Of a stretch of 64,000 nt of DNA, positions 25,001-31,111 are shown one piece after another; the first letter of the stretch is position 1, and every line of letters begins with the position of its first letter. The DNA lies in assembly GCA_964509295.1 (NCBI GenBank), contig CAZDWS010000001.1, positions 1 through 64,000 on the forward strand, written 5' to 3'. The translations under genes and the position numbers were made by a program. The DNA is from JBGSQR01 sp964509295. Its GTDB lineage: Bacteria; Desulfobacterota; Desulfuromonadia; Geobacterales; Pseudopelobacteraceae. The notes under the pieces are model-generated. The model did not search any database and was not told the origin of the DNA. It worked only from the letters and a program-made list of their open reading frames with translations.

Positions 25001-27896
25001 AGCTGTTTGAAATGGACACTGGATTCGTTTGACATCCCGCACACCCCACCAGGCCGCCAATAAATCCATCGCGCTCCGGCTCAAAAGAAGGTTTCGCCGT
25101 TACTGTGCCGCTGTTTTGGCTGTTGGCAATGCTTCCCTGGTCGGCCAGACCTGCCAGCCCGCCCACAAGGTAAATACCGGAGACAGCGCCGGTGTTGTAA
25201 CTATCGGTCACAACAGTACCCTGCAGATAGCCAGCAAGGCCGCCGACAGCATAATTACCACTCACAACGCTGCTGTTGGAGCTGTTGGCAATAGTTATCG
25301 TCTGCCCCAGATCCTGTCCCAGCCCCACCAGGCCGCCCACATTGTCGCCGGTGCCGGACACTGAACCGCTGACAGTGGTGTTGGTGAGAGTACTGTTAAT
25401 CATGGAGCCGATGACGCCGCCCACATTGCTGTTGCCGGTGACATTTGCCGTCAGGGTCCCCAAACCGGTACCATCGAAGGTCATGCTCGCCATCTCGCCG
25501 ATCTGGCCGCCCACATTGTCGTGGCCGATGACAGCGCCGCTAGCCTTATTGTTGCTGATGATAACATTCTGCGCATAGCCGATCAGTCCGCCCACATCGT
25601 AGTAGCCGGTTACCGTGCCACTGCTGCTGTTGTTGGTAAGGGTGTTGTTAGCCGATGTAACATGGTAAGTCCCAACCAGACCGCCCACATGCTCATTACC
25701 GGTTACAGTTGCGCTGCTCACATTGTCACGAAAGGAGTTGCTGCCGCTGGCAACGGCTTCATAAGCACCAACCAGGCCACCCACAGAGTTGCCAATGCCA
25801 ACATTGTTCGTATCGCCGCTTACCGTTCCACTGCTGCTGTTATTTGCAAAAATGGCTCCCCCACCCGTTCCGTTCCTGTAAAGACCAACCAGACCGCCGA
25901 CAGCTATCGAACCGGTTACGGTTGCGCTACTGGCGCTGTCGACAAAAGAGGCTCCGCCACCAGCGCCGGTATGATAGTAACCCACCAGGCCGCCCACAGC
26001 CTCAATGTAGTCACCGTTTACGGTTGCGCTGCTGCCGAGTCCCATGATTCTGGATCCGCCGCTGTCTCCTCCATTATAATAACCCACCACGCCGCCGACG
26101 CTGATTCCGTAACCTGTAATGGTGCCGCTGGTAAAGCTATTGTAAATATTTGTAGTGCCCGAGTTGTGCCGGCCGATCAAGCCGCCAACATTATTACCGC
26201 CGTAAATTGAAGCATTAGTAAGGCTGACGTTGCTCAGCACGGCGTCATGCGTCACTCCGAACAAGCCCAGATCATCTAACCCAACATTAATGAACAGGCC
26301 GTTTACCGTATGCCCCAGACCGTTGAAAGTTCCATTGAATGCATTGTTGACATTACCCACCGGCTTGAAGCCCAATTCCCAGCCTGACGTGGCGCCGGCA
26401 TCAATGTCGCTGCCCAGCACATAGCGGCCTGTCAGGTTGCCGTTCATCCCCTGCAGATCAAGGCCGGTAATACTGTCTTCAGCGCCCAGACTGTTGATGA
26501 CAGTATAACCGGCTCCATTAATGGTCAGGATACCGGTGCCCGACCTGCCGGGTAGATCAACCTTGCCGGTGAACACGCCGGTGGCGGTATTCAATGCGCA
26601 AAGAACCTGGCCGCCGGCATTTAGATCCAGGGTAGAAGAACCGGAGGCGGTCATGACATTGTTGATGTTGATGTCGTTGGTGGCGGTCAGGGTCAGCTTG
26701 TTGGCGTTCCAGCTGATGGTGTCGTTGACGTTGATGTTGCCGCCAGCGCCGCTGCCGTTGACGCTGAGAATGCTGAGATTGCCCCCTGCCAGGGCGCTCT
26801 GGACCTGGGCGCCGGTCATGTCGCCGCCGGAGGCGGCGATGGTGAAGCCGTCCGGGTCGATCAGCCAGGTGCCGTTAGTGCCTTGGGTTGACAGGGTGGT
26901 TACTTTGGCATTGTCTGCGATGGTTACCTTGGCGGCGGAGGTTTCGATGAAGCCGCCGGTGCCGCCTACAGGAGCTGTAGCGTCCAGGGCGCCGCCCACG
27001 TTGACTGTGCCGTTCTGCATGTCGCCCAGCAGGATGATTTCGCCGTTACGGTTTTCCACGGTGCGGGCCTGAATCACGCCTGTGTTGTTGACCATGCTTT
27101 TCAGGATATTGTCGGCGCTTTTGGCGGTGAGCAGGACCCGGCCTCCGTCGGCTTCAATAAGGCCGCTGTTGCCGGCCTGGGCATTGAGCGCGCCCTGATC
27201 TAGTTTAAGGGCGATCAGGCCGTTGTTGTCAAAGTTGAGGGTGATGCTGTCGGCTGCGCCCAGGGCCACGCTCCCTTTGATGGCGATGATGCTGCCGCTG
27301 TTGGAAACCTGGGGCCCAAGCAGGGCAACGAACCCGGCGGAGATTTCACCCTGGTTGATTACGCTGCCGGCCTGGCCGTCTTTATTGAAGCTGAGGTTGG
27401 CGGACATGAAGTCGTTGTCTTTGATGTTGAGCGATGAGGCGACCAGACCGCCGACGTTGACGCTTGCGCCTTTACCGAACAGCACACCGTTGGGGTTGAC
27501 CAGGAACACCTGGCCGTTGGCGTTGAGTTTGCCGAAGATTTCAGAAGGGGAGTTGCCGACGATGCGGTTCAGCAGGGCCGACTGACTGGAGGGCTGGCTG
27601 ATGTTGACGGTTTCGCCTGAGGCAATGCCGAAGGTGCTCCAGTTGATCACGGCCCGGTTGCTGGTCTGGTTGATGTTCATCTGTCCGGCCGCAGGCTGGC
27701 TGATGGTAGCCTGCCCGGCCACGGCCTGCCCGCCGCCCGGCAGGGCATGGACAATATTGCCGGAGCCGAACAGCGTTGCAACAGTTAGTGCTCCGACAGT
27801 GATGGCAGGCAGGCATCCTTTGGCTGATACCTTTTCAGATACAACCATCCAGCATTCCCTTACTGCGCTCCAGATCAAGCGATAGGCTTTGTTCAT
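22050..27896 (-). CDS. TpsA: large filamentous-hemagglutinin-type adhesin
   Basis: The 1948-residue exoprotein begins with an extended signal peptide (MNKAYRLIWSAVRECWMVVSE, then a hydrophobic core ending near VHA). The TPS secretion domain (about 50-300) has INWSTFGIASGETVNI, NRIVGNSPSEIFGKL and VFLVNPNGVLFGKGA. Residues about 560-1400 are built of tens of GLUG-type repeats (GGLVG..... spaced about every 30-45 residues), which form a beta-helix. About 1425-1835 holds five YDG/MBG units (KTYDG, KTYDG, KTYDG, KVYDG, KAYDG). A proline-rich linker and a C-terminal segment with two cysteines 26 residues apart follow. It is exported by TpsB (downstream) and likely acts in surface attachment or biofilm formation. 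Transcribed from sigma-54 promoter B with a leader of about 58 bases. Confidence 0.95.
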   Translation of the reverse strand: MNKAYRLIWSAVRECWMVVSEKVSAKGCLPAITVGALTVATLFGSGNIVHALPGGGQAVAGQATISQPAAGQMNINQTSNRAVINWSTFGIASGETVNISQPSSQSALLNRIVGNSPSEIFGKLNANGQVFLVNPNGVLFGKGASVNVGGLVASSLNIKDNDFMSANLSFNKDGQAGSVINQGEISAGFVALLGPQVSNSGSIIAIKGSVALGAADSITLNFDNNGLIALKLDQGALNAQAGNSGLIEADGGRVLLTAKSADNILKSMVNNTGVIQARTVENRNGEIILLGDMQNGTVNVGGALDATAPVGGTGGFIETSAAKVTIADNAKVTTLSTQGTNGTWLIDPDGFTIAASGGDMTGAQVQSALAGGNLSILSVNGSGAGGNINVNDTISWNANKLTLTATNDININNVMTASGSSTLDLNAGGQVLCALNTATGVFTGKVDLPGRSGTGILTINGAGYTVINSLGAEDSITGLDLQGMNGNLTGRYVLGSDIDAGATSGWELGFKPVGNVNNAFNGTFNGLGHTVNGLFINVGLDDLGLFGVTHDAVLSNVSLTNASIYGGNNVGGLIGRHNSGTTNIYNSFTSGTITGYGISVGGVVGYYNGGDSGGSRIMGLGSSATVNGDYIEAVGGLVGYYHTGAGGGASFVDSASSATVTGSIAVGGLVGLYRNGTGGGAIFANNSSSGTVSGDTNNVGIGNSVGGLVGAYEAVASGSNSFRDNVSSATVTGNEHVGGLVGTYHVTSANNTLTNNSSSGTVTGYYDVGGLIGYAQNVIISNNKASGAVIGHDNVGGQIGEMASMTFDGTGLGTLTANVTGNSNVGGVIGSMINSTLTNTTVSGSVSGTGDNVGGLVGLGQDLGQTITIANSSNSSVVSGNYAVGGLAGYLQGTVVTDSYNTGAVSGIYLVGGLAGLADQGSIANSQNSGTVTAKPSFEPERDGFIGGLVGCAGCQTNPVSISNSYNTGAVSGIPDNGMHMGGLVGYLYAGTVSDSYNTGTVSGTTIVGGLVGEILPGTAITNSHSTGAVTGSGADIGGLVGRADVESTISNDYSTGLVNGGGNVGGLVGNAISGSVIIDSTASGDVIATGDNVGGLIGYADNITLSGSIASGAVSGSSFVGGQIGVMLNMTYDGSGLGTPAVNVTGYDYTGGIIGQMVNSTLTNSSVSGTVTGHDYVGGLTGSSENISMISNSVNSANVTGHYMIGGVAGIANNTRINDVHGTAGAAIAGTSDYVGGLVGSATDNSIILHSYNDSAVSGNNGVGGLVGLANSTTITESYNTGAVTGAGNFVGGLSSVLITSTITNSYNNGAVSGSGNGVGGVAGYVAPDSTITNSYNSGELSGSGIGGVVGILETGGTVNASFFDTTSAGTTTGVGTGSSAGVTGLATVDMMKTSTYADAGWDTTTVWRSYDGHWYPLLKYWLTPIAVSSNDHTKTYDGIGYSGGNGTNYSATPTAFLLGTGTYAGSSQGARNAGTYAIAPDVYSTAQQGGYDATVTSGSLTISPRDLYITTANVSKTYDGGVVAAGSAIATNGTSLEAGDSLNGGTFLYADKNAGGGNKTVTTDGVTINDGNGGANYNLIGYVNNTASTINKAILNVTATGQNKTYDGLTTAAVTYNDDRVAGDILAVGGTAGFNDKNTGTGKAVNVSGINISGTDSNNYTLNSTTSATTADIAKANLIINGITADSKVYDGSAAAVVHSSSASYSGLVTGDDVTVSATGAFSDKNAGADKTVTLNSSIAGVDTGNYNITTQTSALADITKANLAVTANNDQKAYDGLAYSNGNGVVYSGFVNSETSSVLDGFLVYGGNSQGAVKGGNYTIEVSGLTSGNYNISYLKGNLEIQAALTLPVPSPTAPQLQDQIVPLQSSLNASNRVTTGNRCDLSRALVGLGTAATGNINVSANNSACYGTGDNDLNSQLVVLDGGVRRNEAGNRFSVPSVSEGKAF

Positions 27897-27965
27897 GATT
27901 TTTCTCCCGTATTATGTGCCTGGCTTTTAAGGCTATTGATGTTGACTTACTATTGACTATTACAG

Positions 27966-27982
27966 AGCAGACAGCGTGCCAA
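27966..27982 (-). promoter_or_regulatory. Sigma-54 promoter B (tpsA-tpsB)
   Basis: The minus strand reads TTGGCACGCTGTCTGCT, with the full TTGGCACG -24 block and GC ten bases after GG. Predicted start near 27954 gives a 58-base leader to tpsA. It differs from promoter A at only three of 17 positions. Confidence 0.85.
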
Positions 27983-28116
27983 TTAATTAAAGGGCAAATA
28001 TTTAATAAAATTGGTTAGTTACGCAATCAGCATCAAAACCGGAGCTGCGACGTTAGTTGACGGGTTGTGAGCGAAGAGTGTCAGTTCTGCACAATTGAAA
28101 GGGATTGGCGATGTTT

Positions 28117-28144
28117 GACAAAAGTTGCATAGGCAACTTTTGTC
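28117..28144. promoter_or_regulatory. Palindromic upstream activator site B
   Basis: GACAAAAGTTGC-ATAG-GCAACTTTTGTC is a perfect 12-bp inverted repeat centred about 148 bases upstream of promoter B's -24 end (about -176 from the predicted start). Distance and symmetry fit an enhancer bound by a dimeric, Fis-type helix-turn-helix activator, and the gene for one lies about 270 bases away. Confidence 0.7.
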
Positions 28145-28265
28145 GCTTGGGGGGGGAACTTGCTTGAGAAGTTTTTAGTAAAAACTAACATTGAAATTTG
28201 TGCTGAAGTGACCAAAAAAACATGAATGATGTTTGAATATTGTTTCAAACCAAAACAGCATTTAC

Positions 28266-28331
28266 TCACGCAACGAAAGTCTTTAAACAAATCTTTTTAT
28301 TTATGGTTTTAAGCGTTGCGTCGTTGCGTGA
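28266..28331. repeat. TCACGCAACGA inverted repeat, copy 2
   Basis: TCACGCAACGA (28266-28276) and TCGTTGCGTGA (28321-28331) are perfect inverted arms around a 44-base AT-rich centre; the right arm extends to GCGTCGTTGCGTGA as in copy 1 at 19948-20035. It may serve as the end signal of the regulator gene that stops at 28413. Confidence 0.7.
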
Positions 28332-28412
28332 AACAAGATTTTTAGGGTTCCGACTTGTCCAGGTTAGGAAAAATGAGACTAATCATGTTTTATTTACAAG
28401 TTAGCGCAATGG

Positions 28413-29822
28413 CTACGCTTCTGCCCGTGAAAGCCGCTTGTTGAGCGCTTGGCGCGTGATCCCCAGGTAGGTGGCGGCCAGTCGCTGGTTGTTGTCCGCC
28501 AGGCGCAGGGCCTCGGCGATCAGGAGATCTTCTGCATACTTCAGAGTAGGAAAAGTTTTGGCAAAAGGGCAGGCCGGACAGAGCCTGGAGGCTGCGCTAT
28601 CATCGGCGGGAACGGCGAGGTTGGTGCCGATTCTGCTGATAAAAGGCTCCAGCGACAAGGTGCGCCCGTTGCTGCGCGCCACGGCGTCGTGAATCAGCGC
28701 CTCCAACTCACGGATATTGCCCGGAAAGCGATATGCGGAAAGATAAAGCCCAAGTTCCGATGGCGTCAAAGGGCCCGGCCTGCCCAAACCTGAAGCGGCT
28801 TTTTTCAGAAAGAATTCCGTCAGAAGCGGCAGATCCTCCAGACGCTCCCGCAGCGGCGGCAGCTCCACGTGATGCGCACAGAGCCGGTAATATAGGTCCT
28901 GGCGGAACAGCCCCTTATCCATCAGGCTTTTCAGGTCCCTGTGGGTTGCGGCCACGATGCGGGCATTACTGGTGTGCGGCTTGTCCGCGCCCAGCGGCAA
29001 ATACTCACGTTCCTGCAGAAGGCGCAGAAGCTTGACCTGGGAAGCAGGTGCCAGGTCGCCGATTTCATCCAGAAAAAGCGTGCCGCCCGCTGCTTGGCGG
29101 ATCAACCCTTCACGCACCCGGTCTGCACCGGTAAAAGCACCCCGTAAATGACCGAAGAGCGTGTCGCTGAACATGTTGTCATCCAGCCCGGCCAGGTTTA
29201 CAGCCACAAATGCCCCTGTGCAGCCGCTCACATCATGCACGGCCCGCGCAATCAGCTCCTTGCCGGTGCCTGTTTCGCCGCTGATAAGCACCGGCTGGCG
29301 TGACGGCGCCACAGACTCCAGGTAATGAAAGATGCCGCGCATACGGGGAGAAGCTGTAATAATTTTGCTGAAGGCGGTTTCATTGCCCAGCGTTCCGGAT
29401 GAGAGGTGACGCCGTAGACGGTCCAGTTCCCCGCGTGTGCAGGCCAGCTCATAACAGGTTCGCACCGTGGCCAGTAGCCGGTCGCGTTCAACCGGTTTGA
29501 CCAGGTAGTTGTCGGCGCCGGCCTGCATGCAGCTGACCGCTGTTTCCAGGTCGTTTACGGCAGTAATCATGACTACGGCGATATCCGGGTAGGCCTGTTT
29601 GATCCGGATGAGCAACTCATTTCCGGACAGGTGAGGCATGGTCATGTCCAACAGAACCAGAACCACCGACTGTTCTGCCAGCAGGGCCATCACCTTGCGG
29701 CTGTCGGACTCGGTAAGCACGTTGGTGAAACCGCTACGCCGCAGTATCAGCTGAGTGCTGAACAGAAGTTCCTCTTCGTCATCCACCAGCAGAATGGCTG
29801 GGTCAATCATTTTAGTTTTCAT
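28413..29822 (-). CDS. NtrC-family sigma-54 activator (receiver-AAA+-HTH)
   Basis: The 469-residue response regulator has a receiver (about 8-122: Asp14, Asp15, phosphoacceptor Asp59, Lys109), a linker, an AAA+ domain (about 150-380) with Walker A GETGTGKE (182-189), the sigma-54-contact loop GAFTGA (228-233) and Walker B GGTLFLDEIGD (246-256), and a Fis-type helix-turn-helix at the C-terminus (about 445-467, RLAATYLGITRQALNKRL). Phosphorylation should drive hexamer formation and open-complex formation at sigma-54 promoters. It follows a receiver-kinase gene by 25 bases and lies directly upstream of tpsA, whose promoter is sigma-54 type. The predicted binding site is the GACAAAAGTTGC palindrome. 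Confidence 0.95.
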   Translation of the reverse strand: MKTKMIDPAILLVDDEEELLFSTQLILRRSGFTNVLTESDSRKVMALLAEQSVVLVLLDMTMPHLSGNELLIRIKQAYPDIAVVMITAVNDLETAVSCMQAGADNYLVKPVERDRLLATVRTCYELACTRGELDRLRRHLSSGTLGNETAFSKIITASPRMRGIFHYLESVAPSRQPVLISGETGTGKELIARAVHDVSGCTGAFVAVNLAGLDDNMFSDTLFGHLRGAFTGADRVREGLIRQAAGGTLFLDEIGDLAPASQVKLLRLLQEREYLPLGADKPHTSNARIVAATHRDLKSLMDKGLFRQDLYYRLCAHHVELPPLRERLEDLPLLTEFFLKKAASGLGRPGPLTPSELGLYLSAYRFPGNIRELEALIHDAVARSNGRTLSLEPFISRIGTNLAVPADDSAASRLCPACPFAKTFPTLKYAEDLLIAEALRLADNNQRLAATYLGITRQALNKRLSRAEA

Positions 29823-29847
29823 ATTCCGCTCCCCGGAAAGTGTTGAT

Positions 29848-31092
29848 TCATTGTGGTGCCTCCGCCTTTTTCAGGCGGACAGACGCCCGCGTGCCCTTGC
29901 CCGGCTCGCTTTCAAACTGCAGCGAACCACCATGTTCCTGGATGATATCATCACTGATCGACAACCCCAGGCCGGTGCCGCCTGATCCGTGGCGGGTGGA
30001 GAAGAACGGTTCCTTCAGGCGGGCCATTGTGGCCGGCGTCATCCCCTGCCCCTGGTCAGACACCATGATTACGACCTCACCGTTTTTCCAGTCTTGAAAG
30101 GTGCTGACCACTACCTCCTGGCTTCTGTCGGTAAGAGCCTGAACTGCATTGGTAATCAGGTTGATCAGTACCTGTTCAATCTGCTGGGAAACACCCTGAG
30201 CCTGCGGCAACTGTTCAGCGAGCTGAATAGTGAAGGCATCGGTCCGGCGCCGGATGTGATGGTCAAGCAGCGCTACGGCGTTTGTCACCGCTTTGTTGAC
30301 GTCAAAACCATCTCCAGAAACCGTGCCGGGGCGGGCGTACTGATTCAGCTGGCTGACTATGGCGCTGATCCGGCGCGAACCATCGGCCAGGCCGCTCAAA
30401 ATGCGCGCCGTTGTAGCCGGAATCTCTTCAAAGGGAAGCCCGCCAAGCGTGAATGAAGAGTTCTCCCTGGCGTACGCATCCAGTACCGGCAGTGCGTCTG
30501 ACCAGATTTCAGTCATCAGGTCACTGTTGAATGCTATGTAATTGTTGGGGTTATTAATTTCATGGGCAATACCGGAGGCGAGCATGCCGATGGAAGCCAG
30601 CTTGTGGGCCTGAATCAGCTTGCTCTGCGAAGAGTGGACCTGTTGTGTTCGCTCTTCTACCAGTTTTTCCAGGTTCTGCTGATAGTCGCGGTTTTCGCGG
30701 AGCAGTCGGGCACGCTCCAGCATCCGTTCGATGATAATTATCAACTCATCCACATGCTGAATCGGTTTGCAGATATAGTCCCAGGCGCCCAGTTGAATGG
30801 CCCTGATAGCCTCCTGCACATCATTAGCACCTGACACCACTACCACCGGCGTTTCGGGGGATTCCTGCGCCAGCCGCCCCACCACCCCGAACCCGTCCAG
30901 GACAGGCATATCCAGATCGGTCAGCACCAGATCGGGCTGTTCGCGGTAGAACACCTCCAACCCTTCGCGGCCGTTATCCGCTTCAATTACGCAATAATCC
31001 AGATCCTCAAGAAACAGCGCCATTGACTTGCGGGAAAAGGCGTCATCATCGATGAGCAGAATGGTTTTGGGAATCATGCTAAGACTTTCCAT
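29848..31092 (-). CDS. Receiver-histidine kinase (soluble)
   Basis: The protein has 414 residues. An N-terminal receiver (about 10-125, with IDDDAFSRKS and PDLVLTDLDMP) joins a coiled coil (130-165), a HisKA domain with SGIAHEINNPNNYIAFNSD (His near 176) and a HATPase (INLITNAVQAL, DQGQGM, GGTGLGLSISD). It has no membrane segment, so its input is the receiver, fed by another kinase. ATG 31092 or an ATG five codons later could be the start; neither has a decisive ribosome site. It lies 19 bases after the large hybrid kinase and 25 before the NtrC-type activator, so the three genes form one phosphorelay operon. Confidence 0.93.
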   Translation of the reverse strand: MESLSMIPKTILLIDDDAFSRKSMALFLEDLDYCVIEADNGREGLEVFYREQPDLVLTDLDMPVLDGFGVVGRLAQESPETPVVVVSGANDVQEAIRAIQLGAWDYICKPIQHVDELIIIIERMLERARLLRENRDYQQNLEKLVEERTQQVHSSQSKLIQAHKLASIGMLASGIAHEINNPNNYIAFNSDLMTEIWSDALPVLDAYARENSSFTLGGLPFEEIPATTARILSGLADGSRRISAIVSQLNQYARPGTVSGDGFDVNKAVTNAVALLDHHIRRRTDAFTIQLAEQLPQAQGVSQQIEQVLINLITNAVQALTDRSQEVVVSTFQDWKNGEVVIMVSDQGQGMTPATMARLKEPFFSTRHGSGGTGLGLSISDDIIQEHGGSLQFESEPGKGTRASVRLKKAEAPQ

Positions 31093-31111
31093 GTAGCCTC
31101 GCTCGCAGGAA

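Larger units (their letters stand above)
27897..28412. other. tpsA control region
   Basis: The 516-base spacer between the NtrC-type regulator gene and tpsA holds promoter B, activator palindrome B, an eight-base G run (28149-28156), and the second TCACGCAACGA repeat, listed separately. Its promoter-proximal 210 bases are paralogous to those upstream of the chemoreceptor gene. Confidence 0.75.

Noticed and set aside
22500..27600. Long plus-strand open frames opposite tpsA and repeat-like DNA that could suggest CRISPR or other genes
   Set aside because: The repeats are the GLUG and YDG codon repeats of tpsA; spacing is protein-periodic and variable, not direct-repeat/spacer. The antisense frames have low-complexity products and no ribosome sites.
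28149..28156. Run of eight G as a phase-variation tract for tpsA
   Set aside because: It lies outside the promoter and activator site and far from any coding start, so slippage would have little effect; noted only as a possible sequencing weak point.
27897..28412. c-di-GMP (GEMM) or other riboswitch in the tpsA leader
   Set aside because: The leader from the predicted start is only about 58 bases and none of the conserved GEMM bases were recognised.
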